Origin: Chitinophaga pinensis
GTDB lineage: Bacteria; Bacteroidota; Bacteroidia; 2-12-FULL-35-15
Length of the DNA stretch: 55,478 nt
Reading direction: 5' to 3'
Assembly (NCBI GenBank): GCA_945865315.1
Contig: CAMBDK010000005.1
Location: 1 to 55,478 of the forward strand
The notes beneath the pieces were generated by a model. That model had not been told where the DNA came from, searched no databases, and worked only from the letters and a program-made list of their open reading frames with translations. Positions 36,215 through 45,837 of this stretch are shown in pieces. Positions within the stretch are counted from its first letter, which is position 1; every line of letters begins with the position of its first letter. The position numbers were made by a program, and so were the translations under genes.

Positions 36215-38002
36215 TTGAAACCAACCGACATTAATGACCCGGAGTACTTCCATAAAGTAGTCGACTGCCAGCATGCCTGTCCTGCTCATACTCCAGTTCC
36301 TGAATACATTAGACTGATTGCAGAAGAGAAATACACAGAGGCCTATATGATCAACTGGGATTCTAACGTATTTCCGGGAGTGCTTGGCCGCACCTGCGAC
36401 CGTCCTTGCGAGCCAGCGTGCCGTAGAGGGCGTATTGACGAGGAGCCTGTAGCTATTTGTCGCTTGAAGCGTGTTGCTGCTGATAATAAAGGGGATGTTA
36501 AAAAACACATGCCACAAGGTCCTTTCCCCTCTAATGGTAAAAAAGTAGCATTAATTGGCGCAGGACCAGCATCGCTTACTGTTGCTCGCGACCTTGCTAC
36601 TATAGGCTACGAACTGCATTTATACGATGAACATAAATTGGGTGGTGGATTTATGAGAAGCCAAATTCCAGCATTTCGTCTTCCCGAAACTGTTCTAAAT
36701 GAGGAAGTAAATTTTATTCTCGATTTAGGAATTCATACCCATTTTAATACTTATGTTTCTAGTCTTAAAGAAATACTTTCTAAAGATTATGATGCTGTTT
36801 TTGTAGGTACCGGCGCACCTCAAGGGAGAGATTTACCTGATTTGATTGGTAGAAAAGAAGGAGCAGCAAATATTCATATCGGAATTAATTGGTTAGGAAG
36901 TGTTGCCTTCGAGCATACGAAACATATAGGAAAAAAAGTAATTGTTTTAGGTGGCGGAAATACAGCGATGGACTGCTGCCGCACTGCCCGTAGATTAGGA
37001 GGGGAACAAGTAAAAGTTGTTGTGCGAAGTCCTTTTAAAGAAATGAAAGCATCACCCTGGGAAAAAGAAGATGCCGCTCATGAAGATATTCCTATTATTG
37101 ATAACCATGTTCCTAAATCTTTTGTTGTTGAAAATGGTGTTTTAGTTGGAATGACTTTTGAAATTGTAAAGGCTGTATATGACGCTAATGGCAAAAGACA
37201 GCTTATTGCAGAAGGTGGCCCTGATGTTTTTATTGAGGCCAACGATGTGCTAATTGCAGTGGGTCAAGAAAATAGTTTCCCTTGGATTGAACGCGACCTT
37301 GGTGTTGAATTCGATAAATGGGGCATGCCTGTTGTTGATCCTGTTACTTATGCATCTACTAATAATAAAGTTTTCTTCGGTGGTGATTCCTCTTTCGGAC
37401 CAAAAAACGTTATTACAGCAGTTGCTCAAGGTCATCAAGGTGCTATATCTATTGATCTTTTTTGCATGAATAAAGATTTGAATGTTCGCCCTTCTCCATA
37501 TGTAAATTTGGTAAGTCAAAAAATGGGTATTCATGAATGGGCCTTTGATAGTGCTGTTGTAGATGACGATAGATATATTGTTCCACAAGCGGATAAAAAA
37601 TTAACGCTACTTAATAGAAAAAAAGAAGTAGAGCTTGGCTTTGATCATATTACTGGTTATAAAGAAGCTGAACGCTGCCTTAATTGCGATGTTCAAACTG
37701 TTTTTACAACTGATAAATGCATAGAATGTGATGCTTGTGTTGATGTTTGCCCGGTTGCATGCATCACTTTTACTGAAAATGCCGAAGAAAATGATTTAAG
37801 ATCAATGTTAAAAGTGCCAGCTACTAATTTAAGTCAAAGCCTTTATGTATCTAGTGAATTACCAACAAAAAGAGTAATGATAAAAGATGAAAATGTATGT
37901 CTGCATTGTGGATTATGTGCTGAACGATGCCCAACTGCAGCATGGGATATGACCAAATTCTTTTATAACGTAACTAAAGCAGAAAAAAAAGCATGTCATT
38001 AA
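36215..38002 (+). CDS. FAD/NAD(P)-dependent oxidoreductase with N- and C-terminal Fe-S domains (GltD-like)
   Basis: 595 aa. TTG start at 36215, with the conserved part beginning at once and no ATG before it. The N-terminal Fe-S domain has CQHACPAHTPVPEYI and CDRPCEPACRRG. The FAD site is VALIGAGPASLTVARDLA, the NAD(P) site VIVLGGGNTAMDCCRTARR, and the second FAD motif FFGGDSSFGPKNVI. A C-terminal ferredoxin-like part has CIECDACVDVCPVACI and CLHCGLCAERCP (two [4Fe-4S]). The gene overlaps the 2-oxoacid oxidoreductase alpha gene by 10 bp, so it likely passes electrons between that enzyme and NAD(P)H. It is not a bona fide glutamate synthase subunit, as no large subunit is nearby. Confidence 0.87.
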   Translation: MKPTDINDPEYFHKVVDCQHACPAHTPVPEYIRLIAEEKYTEAYMINWDSNVFPGVLGRTCDRPCEPACRRGRIDEEPVAICRLKRVAADNKGDVKKHMPQGPFPSNGKKVALIGAGPASLTVARDLATIGYELHLYDEHKLGGGFMRSQIPAFRLPETVLNEEVNFILDLGIHTHFNTYVSSLKEILSKDYDAVFVGTGAPQGRDLPDLIGRKEGAANIHIGINWLGSVAFEHTKHIGKKVIVLGGGNTAMDCCRTARRLGGEQVKVVVRSPFKEMKASPWEKEDAAHEDIPIIDNHVPKSFVVENGVLVGMTFEIVKAVYDANGKRQLIAEGGPDVFIEANDVLIAVGQENSFPWIERDLGVEFDKWGMPVVDPVTYASTNNKVFFGGDSSFGPKNVITAVAQGHQGAISIDLFCMNKDLNVRPSPYVNLVSQKMGIHEWAFDSAVVDDDRYIVPQADKKLTLLNRKKEVELGFDHITGYKEAERCLNCDVQTVFTTDKCIECDACVDVCPVACITFTENAEENDLRSMLKVPATNLSQSLYVSSELPTKRVMIKDENVCLHCGLCAERCPTAAWDMTKFFYNVTKAEKKACH

Positions 38003-39867
38003 TTGAAAATAAAGTAAACGATTTTGTTGTAAGATTTGCTAATGTAAATGGAACAGGCTCTGCCAGTGCTAATTTTCTTTTTACTAAAGCAATTTTCAGA
38101 ATGGGTATCCCTGTTACTCCAAAAAATATTTTCCCCTCCAACATACAAGGTTTACCTACATGGTACGAAGTACGGATTAGTGAAAAAGGATATTTAGGAC
38201 GCAGAGAAGGTATCGATTTTGTTGTTTCTGTGAATCCACAAAGCATGTTAAATGATGTGCAAAGCGTTAAAGCTGGTGGATATTTTTTATACGACAGCTC
38301 AAAAAAATTGCATGATCAATATATTCGTCAAGACATTAATTATATTGGTATACCATTGATGCTAATGTGTAACGAAGCATATACTGACCCACGACAACGA
38401 CAATTATTTAAAAACATAGTTTATGTAGGAGCGCTAGCTGCGTTGTTCGAAATTGAGTTTGATGTGTTAGAGGAACTTCTTGGAGAACAGTTTAAAGGTA
38501 AAGAAAAATTAATACCAGCCAATGTTAAAGCCCTCAAATTGGGTGCCGATTATATTTATGCAAATTTTAAATACCCTTTAGATATTCGTGTTGAAAGACG
38601 TAATTTGATTGGTAATTCTATCATGATTGATGGCAATTCAGCTTGCGGATTAGGAGCTGTTTATGCAGGTGCTACAGTTGCTGCATGGTATCCTATTACA
38701 CCATCAACCTCCGTGGTGGAAGCCTATAACGCATACGCTGAAGAGTTTCGTGTAAATAAAATTACTGGCAAGAAAAACTTTGCTATTATTCAGGCTGAGG
38801 ATGAGCTATCTGCTATAGGAATGGTTATTGGAGCTAGCTGGAATGGAGCACGTTCCTTCACTGCTTCAAGTGGTCCTGGATTATCCTTAATGAATGAACT
38901 ACTTGGACTAGCCTATTTTGCTGAAATACCAACCGTTTTAATTGACGTGCAGCGTACTGGTCCATCAACAGGTATGCCTACTAGAACGCAACAATCGGAT
39001 ATTCTGGAAGCCGCTTATGCCTCGCATGGTGATACTAAACATGTTTTGCTTTTCCCTTCCAACCCTAAAGAATGTTTTGATCTTACTGTAGATGCATTTG
39101 ATCTTGCTGAATATCTTCAAACACCAGTGATAATGCTTACCGATCTCGATCTTGGAATGAATGACCATATTTCTGAACCATTTGAATGGGATGATAAACG
39201 GGAATACAACAGAGGCAAAATCTTGGACGCTGCTGCACTTGATAATATAGTGAAATTTGGACGCTACCTAGATGTTGATAATGATGGTATTGCCTACCGT
39301 ACCTACCCAGGTACGCATCCTACCAAAGGATCTTTTTTTACCCGCGGTACTTCTCGTGATGAGTACGCTACTTATTCTGAAGATAGTGGAGCTTATAAAA
39401 GAAATGTTGATCGCTTAATTAAAAAATGGAACACAGCAAAAGATATAGTCCCTGCACCTCAGGTGTATCAAGATAAAAACAAAAGTGAATATGGCATTCT
39501 TTTTTTCGGAACCTCTCAGTGTTCCGCTGAAGAAGCAATAGACTTATTGAATCAAAAAAAAATAATTGTAGATGCTATCCGCATAAAGTCTTTCCCATTC
39601 AACAAAACTGTGCAAGATTTTATTGATTCTCATGAAAAAGTTTTTGTTATTGAACAAAATCGCGATGCACAAATGAAAAGTTTACTACTTATTGAATTAG
39701 TAGCTAACCATCAAAAATTAATTTCTGTTCTTAATTATGATGGTATGCCTATCACAGCAGAAAATATTTTCAATCAAATAACAAATCAAATTTTATCTCT
39801 TAAATCTAGCCCATTAAAAGAGGAAGCAAATGGTAAAAAAAACAAACAAAATTCAATAACAAACTAA
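37993..39867 (+). CDS. korA: 2-oxoacid:acceptor oxidoreductase, fused gamma-alpha subunit
   Basis: 624 aa. Residues ~1-190 are the gamma domain (FANVNGTGSASANFLFTKA). From ~200 the alpha (pyrimidine-binding) domain follows, with GAVYAGATVAAWYPITPSTS, ASSGPGLSLMNELLGLAYFA and VQRTGPSTGMPTRTQQSD. The C-terminal part is the transketolase-like domain. With the beta subunit it oxidatively decarboxylates 2-oxoglutarate (or another 2-oxoacid) to the acyl-CoA, or runs in reverse. Overlaps the upstream Fe-S flavoprotein gene by 10 bp. Substrate specificity is not certain from sequence. Confidence 0.9.
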   Translation: MSLIENKVNDFVVRFANVNGTGSASANFLFTKAIFRMGIPVTPKNIFPSNIQGLPTWYEVRISEKGYLGRREGIDFVVSVNPQSMLNDVQSVKAGGYFLYDSSKKLHDQYIRQDINYIGIPLMLMCNEAYTDPRQRQLFKNIVYVGALAALFEIEFDVLEELLGEQFKGKEKLIPANVKALKLGADYIYANFKYPLDIRVERRNLIGNSIMIDGNSACGLGAVYAGATVAAWYPITPSTSVVEAYNAYAEEFRVNKITGKKNFAIIQAEDELSAIGMVIGASWNGARSFTASSGPGLSLMNELLGLAYFAEIPTVLIDVQRTGPSTGMPTRTQQSDILEAAYASHGDTKHVLLFPSNPKECFDLTVDAFDLAEYLQTPVIMLTDLDLGMNDHISEPFEWDDKREYNRGKILDAAALDNIVKFGRYLDVDNDGIAYRTYPGTHPTKGSFFTRGTSRDEYATYSEDSGAYKRNVDRLIKKWNTAKDIVPAPQVYQDKNKSEYGILFFGTSQCSAEEAIDLLNQKKIIVDAIRIKSFPFNKTVQDFIDSHEKVFVIEQNRDAQMKSLLLIELVANHQKLISVLNYDGMPITAENIFNQITNQILSLKSSPLKEEANGKKNKQNSITN

Positions 39868-39870
39868 CAT

Positions 39871-39911
39871 ACTCAGCATCATATTTAGCTTAATGCTAAT
39901 ATGATGAGAGT
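39871..39911 (+). promoter_or_regulatory. Strong hairpin between the korA-like and korB-like genes
   Basis: ACTC-AG-CATCATATTTAGC, loop TTAAT, GCTAATATGATG-A-GAGT. The 12-bp stem has one bulged T plus an outer 4-bp stem. It has no T run, so it is more likely an RNA processing or stability element than a terminator. Confidence 0.6.
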
Positions 39912-39925
39912 TATAAAATATCATT

Positions 39926-40978
39926 ATGTCTTATACCCGTCCGAAATTCCGCCATCCCGAACTTATTAAAAATAAATTAGGATATACTGTTGATTATTAT
40001 GAAGGTGCTCTCTCTACATTGTGTGCTGGATGTGGACACGATTCAATAAGTGCAGGAATTATCCAAGCCTGTTATGAATTAAGTATTGAACCCCATCGAT
40101 TAGCGAAACTTTCAGGAATAGGTTGCTCGTCGAAAAGCCCCGCCTATGTTCTTAGTAATTCTCATGGATTTAATTCTGTTCATGGAAGAATGCCTTCTGT
40201 AGCTACAGGAGCAAATCTTGCTAATAAAGACCTCATTTATTTGGGCGTTTCCGGTGATGGTGATACTGCATCAATTGGTATGGGACAATTTGTTCACGTT
40301 ATCAGAAGAAACCTAAATATGCTTTACATAGTTATGAATAACGGTTGTTATGGCCTTACTAAAGGTCAGGACTCCGCCACTGCAGATCAGGGATCCAAAA
40401 ACAAAACAGGCAATATTAATTTATTCGAAGCTATTGATTTGGCAAGTTTATCTCTCGAACTTGGTGCCACTTTTGTTGCCCAAAGTTTTTCGGGCGATAA
40501 AACCCAGTTAGTGCCGCTCATTAAAGCTGGTTTAAAACATCCTGGATTCGCTTTTATTAATGTAATTTCTCCCTGTGTTACTTTTAACAATAATGTAGGT
40601 TCTACAAAATCATACGATTTCGTGCGAGAGCACATTGCTGCTACCTCAACTATTGATTTTGTTCCTGAAATGACTGAAATAACTGCTAAGTATGACGAAG
40701 GAACAACTAAAAAAGTGAAAATGCACGATGGCTCTTTTATCTCATTAAATAAACTTTCTCAAGATTGGGATCCATTGGACAGGCTATCTGCCGTCACCGC
40801 TATTCACAATGCAAGAGCAAAAAATGAAATATTAACAGGTTTATTATATGTAAACCCTGACTGTAATGACTTGCATCAAATGCTAAGAACTTGTGATAAG
40901 CCTTTAAATACACTTTTAAAATCAGATCTTTGTCCAGGAGCATCAATGCTAAACGAAATAAATGCAGACCTTAGGTAA
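39926..40978 (+). CDS. korB: 2-oxoacid:acceptor oxidoreductase, beta subunit
   Basis: 350 aa. STLCAGCGHDSISAGII is the cluster/TPP N-terminal motif (CxGCGH), SGIGCSSKSPAYV is shared with KorB, and the TPP motif is GVSGDGDTASIGMGQFVHV, followed by MNNGCYGLTKGQDS. It pairs with the upstream fused gamma-alpha subunit as a KorAB-type enzyme. Electrons would go to the two-cluster tail of the upstream flavoprotein or to a separate ferredoxin. Length is slightly long for the family. Confidence 0.9.
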   Translation: MSYTRPKFRHPELIKNKLGYTVDYYEGALSTLCAGCGHDSISAGIIQACYELSIEPHRLAKLSGIGCSSKSPAYVLSNSHGFNSVHGRMPSVATGANLANKDLIYLGVSGDGDTASIGMGQFVHVIRRNLNMLYIVMNNGCYGLTKGQDSATADQGSKNKTGNINLFEAIDLASLSLELGATFVAQSFSGDKTQLVPLIKAGLKHPGFAFINVISPCVTFNNNVGSTKSYDFVREHIAATSTIDFVPEMTEITAKYDEGTTKKVKMHDGSFISLNKLSQDWDPLDRLSAVTAIHNARAKNEILTGLLYVNPDCNDLHQMLRTCDKPLNTLLKSDLCPGASMLNEINADLR

Positions 40979-41093
40979 AAGCTTAATTATAAAGTGCATG
41001 AAATAATCTTTTAGAAATCTTTTATCTCTCAACACCAAAGAACTTAAATTTATTTATTTTAATTAGTTTACCACCAAATTTTTCATCTAAATT

Positions 41094-42191
41094 ATGCCTA
41101 CCGAAAATATAAGCATGAATTATTTTTCTGGAAAATTAATAAACTGGTACTTACAAAATAAAAGAGACCTGCCATGGAGGAATACAAAGGATCCTTATTT
41201 AATTTGGCTCTCTGAAATAATATTACAGCAAACAAAAGTAGAGCAAGGCTTATCTTATTATTTTGCTTTTGCAAAAGAATTCCCTACCGTAAAAAGTTTA
41301 GCACAGGCCGAAAATAATAAGGTAATGAAATTATGGCAAGGCTTAGGTTACTATTCACGGGCTCGTAATTTACATGAAACAGCAAAAAATATAAGCGAAA
41401 ATTATTATAGCCTATTCCCAAATACTTACAATGAACTTCTTAAATTAAAAGGTGTAGGAGATTATACTGCAGCTGCAATTGCGTCATTTGCATTTGATAA
41501 ACCTCATGCTACTGTAGATGGAAATGTGTACCGTGTTTTGTCACGAATATTTGGCATCAGTACTCCTATCGACAGCAATGATGGAAAAAAAGAATTTAAC
41601 CAATTAGCAAATGAATTAATAGATAAAAAAAAGTCGGGAACTCATAACCAAGCCATCATGGAATTTGGTGCTATACAATGTAAACCAATTAATCCAAAAT
41701 GTTCCATTTGTCCATTCAGTGAAATGTGTTTCGCTTTTGCTAATAACAAAATAAAAGAATTACCTTTTAAAGCAAAAAAAATATTGGTTCGTAAGCGCTT
41801 CTTTAATTATATCGTGTTGAACCATCACTCATGCATCATAATTAATAAGAGAGAGGAAAAAGATATATGGATAAATCTTTACGACTTTCCACTAATTGAA
41901 ACTGAAAAAGAAATTGATGAAGAAGAATTTTTAAATTCGAAAAATTGGAAAGAATTTATACTAAATAAAAAATATATAATAAAATCAGTTTCAATTACTT
42001 ACAAACATATTTTAACTCACCAGAAAATTTATGCTCGCTTTTGGGAGATAGAATGTGATAAAATATTTACAAAATCTCTCCCGAAAACATGTATTAAAAT
42101 TAATAGAAAAGATATTTTTCATTACCCTGTTCCAAAACTTATTGAAAACTATTTGAACTCAAAAGGATCTAAAATCATAAATAAAAAATAA
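41094..42191 (+). CDS. mutY: A/G-specific adenine DNA glycosylase
   Basis: 365 aa. DLPWRNTKDPYLIWLSEIIL is the MutY N-terminus with catalytic Glu in SEIILQQTKVEQG. The helix-hairpin-helix is LKLKGVGDYTAAAIASFA, and the catalytic Asp lies in HATVDGNVYRVLSR. The [4Fe-4S] cysteines are CKPINPKCSICPFSEMC. A C-terminal NUDIX-like domain recognises 8-oxoguanine. It removes A mispaired with 8-oxoG. ATG at 41115 (MNYFSGKLINWYL) is an equally plausible start. Confidence 0.94.
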   Translation: MPTENISMNYFSGKLINWYLQNKRDLPWRNTKDPYLIWLSEIILQQTKVEQGLSYYFAFAKEFPTVKSLAQAENNKVMKLWQGLGYYSRARNLHETAKNISENYYSLFPNTYNELLKLKGVGDYTAAAIASFAFDKPHATVDGNVYRVLSRIFGISTPIDSNDGKKEFNQLANELIDKKKSGTHNQAIMEFGAIQCKPINPKCSICPFSEMCFAFANNKIKELPFKAKKILVRKRFFNYIVLNHHSCIIINKREEKDIWINLYDFPLIETEKEIDEEEFLNSKNWKEFILNKKYIIKSVSITYKHILTHQKIYARFWEIECDKIFTKSLPKTCIKINRKDIFHYPVPKLIENYLNSKGSKIINKK

Positions 42192-42234
42192 TTATTGAAA
42201 AATAAAATTTTTAATAAAAAAGGTAGCAAATTCA

Positions 42235-42443
42235 TTAATTAGTGTCTGTCCATAGAGTCGAGAGTCTGAACTATAATTTTAGAGTTCGAGGCTTTCGTAG
42301 TTTTGAAAATCAGCAGTTTATATTTGTAAATGACTGGTTATTAAAACAAGAATAACGAAGACCCGAGTGAAACAAACTCACGAATGCCTTTAAAAATAAT
42401 ATATTTATGAGTAAATCGGACATTATAGAAAGACTCTAATTAG
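42235..42443. repeat. Dispersed repeat family 2, full copy B (MITE-like)
   Basis: 209 bp. The left end TTAATTAGTGTCTGTCCATA and the reverse complement of the right end, CTAATTAGAGTCTTTCTATA, agree in most positions (about 25-bp terminal inverted repeats). Inside are further partly complementary blocks (GTTCGAGGCTTTCGT against ACGAAGACCCGAGT). No ORF. Ends match copy A (16404-16472). It fills the gap between convergent mutY and alkC, and its right end contains the alkC TAG stop codon. Confidence 0.7.
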
Positions 42444-43524
42444 AAAGAAGTTCAAAATTAGCTGTATCAAAGGATTTCCCGTTAATCAAAATCTCTATCC
42501 TGTGTATTCCAAAATAATGTTTCCGTGTTGTAAAATCTTTAAAAAAGATTTTTTTTGATACGAATATTGTTTGTTTTGACAATAAATCCATCTGCTTTAA
42601 TTTAAAAACTTTAGCTGATAGTTCGCCAGATTTTTTTAAGTAATGAATAGCAAAATCAATAACTAATTTTTGCATTAATAATTTTCTGGATACTACAGAA
42701 AATTCAAATTGCAAGTATTCTCCCAAATATATTTTTGATTTATTTAACTTAAAATTTATAACATTAATTTTAATATTTTTTTTGAAATCGAAAATTAAAA
42801 GAGCTTTAGAATTTCCTTTTTTAATAAGTGTTCGGCTTGCGTGTTTTATTATCCATAGGGTATTTGGATTAGTTTTATCCCAAGTTCCTAAAATGTTAAG
42901 TAAATAACTTACATTATCTTTTGAAATATCATTTAAATGATTCGCTACCGATTTCATTACATATTTGTCATCATCAGCCTTTAATTTTTCCAATATAGAT
43001 TGAGTAATACCAGGATTTTTAATTACTTCGTCTAGTTTAAACGACCAAGGTAATCGTGGCCTGCTGCCTTCAGAAGCTAAGCGCCTTACATGATAGTTTT
43101 TATCAGCAGCCCAATTATCCATTATATTGATAGTCTTTTTAAAATCACGTCTTAAAAATTCTCGAATCGCAAATTCGGATGAGCCAAATTGTGTGAAATA
43201 TTTTAATGCTTCCATCGACAATATAAAATCATTATGGCCATACAAGCCAACAAAATCTGGAAATACAAGAGATGTATAACCTTTTTTTAACTTCGGAATC
43301 ACTTGTATCATTATTCCCATTGATTTTTTATAATCCAATGGCAATTGTTTTTTTAATACAATAGAAGTTTTACGCATTCGCTCATTAAGAGACAAAGGCG
43401 TTATATTTTCCGTCATATCAATAACAAACTTTTCTGGCTTAAAATGTATATGTACCCTACTAAACTCTTCAGCAAGATGCTCAAAGAATTTTATATTAAA
43501 CATATTCTTTAGTGGTTCTGCCAT
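42436..43524 (-). CDS. alkC: DNA alkylation repair glycosylase, AlkC family
   Basis: 362 aa. MAEPLKNMFNIKFFEHLAEE is the family start. Helical HEAT-like repeats run to about residue 250, with the typical ALKYFTQFGSSEFAIREFL and HVRRLASEGSRPRLPW. The last ~100 residues are beta-rich, like the Ig-like domain of many AlkC proteins. AlkC excises 3-methyladenine and related alkylated bases without base flipping. It is convergent with mutY, a second base-excision enzyme. The stop codon lies in the repeat copy B end. Confidence 0.87.
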   Translation of the reverse strand: MAEPLKNMFNIKFFEHLAEEFSRVHIHFKPEKFVIDMTENITPLSLNERMRKTSIVLKKQLPLDYKKSMGIMIQVIPKLKKGYTSLVFPDFVGLYGHNDFILSMEALKYFTQFGSSEFAIREFLRRDFKKTINIMDNWAADKNYHVRRLASEGSRPRLPWSFKLDEVIKNPGITQSILEKLKADDDKYVMKSVANHLNDISKDNVSYLLNILGTWDKTNPNTLWIIKHASRTLIKKGNSKALLIFDFKKNIKINVINFKLNKSKIYLGEYLQFEFSVVSRKLLMQKLVIDFAIHYLKKSGELSAKVFKLKQMDLLSKQTIFVSKKIFFKDFTTRKHYFGIHRIEILINGKSFDTANFELLSN

Positions 43525-43595
43525 TAAAAAGTTGCTAATAATTTTTTAATTAATTTATTAGTATGATAAAACAAGAATTATAAATTGGAAACCAA

Positions 43596-44852
43596 TTAGG
43601 AATTAAAAAGCTCCATAACAGTTATCTCAGGCGATATACCTATCCTCCCCGGGTAACCTAAAAAACCTACACCACGGTTGACATATAAATATTGATTTTG
43701 CTGATTATATAAGCCCGCCCATTGTTTATAAGCATATTGTGAAGGGCTCCATCTAAACCCCGGTATCTCAATCCCAAATTGCGCACCATGGGTATGACCA
43801 CTGAAAGTAATATCAATATTTTTAAATTTTTCTATCACCTCTAAATTCCAGTGCGAAGGATCGTGCGACAGCAACAATTTAACTGGATAATTTTCAGCAC
43901 CTGCATAAGCTTTTTTCAAATCCCCATATTTTGGAAAATTGAAATTCCCTCCCCAGTTTTCAATTCCTATTATTGCAATTTCAGCATCATTTTTTTTAAT
44001 AGTAACATGCTCATTCATTAATAGTTTCCAGCCTATTTTTGAATGCACATTTTTTAGACTTTCTAGATTTTTAGTTTTGGCTATTTCACTTTCCCAAGTT
44101 ACATAATCGCCATAATCATGATTACCAAGGGTGCTGTAAACACCCAATGGAGCCTTTATTTTACTTAAAACCTCAATAAGCAAATCTGTTTCAGAAGCCC
44201 TGTCATTAACTAAATCTCCAGTAAAAAATATAATATCAGGATTTTGTTTATCAATGATTTTCACAACTTCCTCTAAAGGTGAAGATGAAACAAAGCTACC
44301 CGAATGAATGTCTGAAATTTGTATTATTTTCAATCCATTAAATGCTGATGGAAGATTTGGTAAAACTATTTTAATAGAATGTACTTTATAATTAAAAGCT
44401 CCTTTAATAATACCATATATTAATCCAGAAAATGTGAATAATGAAAACCCTAATGCTATTTGATTTAAAAATTTCAACCTTGAAATTGAATGCACATTTT
44501 CAACAATATTTTCTTTGGTTGAAGTTACCATGTAGCTTCCAATCCACCGAAACAATCGAATTAAATCATCTGTTAATATAAATATAGAACCTATAATTTT
44601 ACTGATCAATAGGATTAATAGTGTTGCAAATAAATATATTCTAATATATTTTGGTAAATCATTAATTGATAAAAAAACATAAGTAAACAATACGAAAAAT
44701 GTAAATAATGTAATTCCCCAATAAATAAAAAATGCAAGTGATTTTTTAATTGCTGTGCTTTCTTTTAATATAAGCGAAATGGCTTGATAAAAATATAAAT
44801 CAATTAAAAATAGAAATATAGCAATAATAAAAAATCGAATAGTCATTGTCAT
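43596..44852 (-). CDS. Membrane-anchored metallophosphoesterase (YkuE-like)
   Basis: 418 aa. Four hydrophobic segments in the first ~160 residues, then a calcineurin-like domain: KIIQISDIHSGSF, FFTGDLVNDRAS, STLGNHDYGDY, LLLSHDPSHW and ITFSGHTHGAQFG supply the metal ligands. The family includes phosphodiesterases acting on lipids or nucleotides. The orientation of the domain (periplasmic or cytosolic) and the substrate cannot be told. Monocistronic, divergent from trmD. Confidence 0.9.
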   Translation of the reverse strand: MTMTIRFFIIAIFLFLIDLYFYQAISLILKESTAIKKSLAFFIYWGITLFTFFVLFTYVFLSINDLPKYIRIYLFATLLILLISKIIGSIFILTDDLIRLFRWIGSYMVTSTKENIVENVHSISRLKFLNQIALGFSLFTFSGLIYGIIKGAFNYKVHSIKIVLPNLPSAFNGLKIIQISDIHSGSFVSSSPLEEVVKIIDKQNPDIIFFTGDLVNDRASETDLLIEVLSKIKAPLGVYSTLGNHDYGDYVTWESEIAKTKNLESLKNVHSKIGWKLLMNEHVTIKKNDAEIAIIGIENWGGNFNFPKYGDLKKAYAGAENYPVKLLLSHDPSHWNLEVIEKFKNIDITFSGHTHGAQFGIEIPGFRWSPSQYAYKQWAGLYNQQNQYLYVNRGVGFLGYPGRIGISPEITVMELFNS

Positions 44853-45162
44853 TTTTTTAAATTATAAAAAATTATTTTAAAAATACAAAAACCAATTATA
44901 TTTTAAAAATTATTTATGTTAATAATAGTAATAAGTATGTATATAGCGCTATTTTACAAACGATTTTTTGATCATTTTTATTTCTAATATTTATTTATTT
45001 TTTCTTTAATAAAAAAACATACATTTGGGTTAGCCTTATTCATTAAAATTAAGACTGAATTTGTCAAAATAATTTATTTACAAACTGCGAATTAACACAT
45101 TTTAAATTTATCATTACCATACTATTATAATATAAGTTCATTTAGTATTTGTATACAAAAAT
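44853..45162. other. AT-rich divergent intergenic region
   Basis: 310 bp between metallophosphoesterase and trmD. No ORF or clear repeat. No exact TAnnTTTG match found near trmD (the closest is TAGTATTTG). Confidence 0.45.
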
Positions 45163-45837
45163 ATGAGAATAGATATAATAACTATTTTACCTCAATTATT
45201 AGAAAGTCCTTTCCAACATAGTATATTAAAACGAGCTATTGATAAGGAAATTGTAGAAATTAATTTAATTAATTTACGTGATTATTCTACACAAAAACAA
45301 AAAAGTGTCGACGATTATGCTTTTGGTGGAGGAGCTGGTATGGTTATGAGAATTGAACCCATAGCTAATTGTATAGCAGCATTAAAGGCGCAGCGAAATT
45401 ATGATGAGATTATATACACAAGCCCTGATGGTGAAACATTAAATCAAAAAACAGCCAATCAATTGTCTACTTTTAAAAATATCATTATCCTTTGTGGGCA
45501 TTATAAAGGGGTAGATGAGCGTGTACGCAAGCATTTAATTACAAGAGAAATATCTATCGGTGATTATGTGCTTTCTGGTGGTGAGTTAGCCGCTGCCGTT
45601 TTGTGCGATAGCATTATACGGTTAATACCCGGCGCAATTTCAGATGAAACTTCGGCATTAACAGACTCTTTTCAAGATAATTTATTGGCTCCTCCAGTAT
45701 ATACAAGACCCGCTGAATATAACGGATGGAAGGTGCCCGATATATTATTATCAGGACATAATAAAAATATTGAAGAATGGAGACACGAGCAAAGTATTGA
45801 ACGAACAAAAGAAAGAAGACCAGATTTATTGAAATAA
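45163..45837 (+). CDS. trmD: tRNA (guanine-N1)-methyltransferase
   Basis: 224 aa, normal length. [47 protein letters not shown] and [15 protein letters not shown] form the SPOUT knot and SAM-binding signature. The C-terminal [16 protein letters not shown] is typical. It makes m1G37 in tRNAs reading CNN/GGG codons and prevents frameshifting. It is not linked to rpsP, rimM or rplS here. Confidence 0.96.
   Translation: MRIDIITILPQLLESPFQHSILKRAIDKEIVEINLINLRDYSTQKQKSVDDYAFGGGAGMVMRIEPIANCIAALKAQRNYDEIIYTSPDGETLNQKTANQLSTFKNIIILCGHYKGVDERVRKHLITREISIGDYVLSGGELAAAVLCDSIIRLIPGAISDETSALTDSFQDNLLAPPVYTRPAEYNGWKVPDILLSGHNKNIEEWRHEQSIERTKERRPDLLK

Noticed and set aside
36215-38002. Annotation as glutamate synthase small subunit
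   Set aside because: The core is GltD-like, but the ferredoxin tail and the overlap with a 2-oxoacid oxidoreductase gene point to a different partner.
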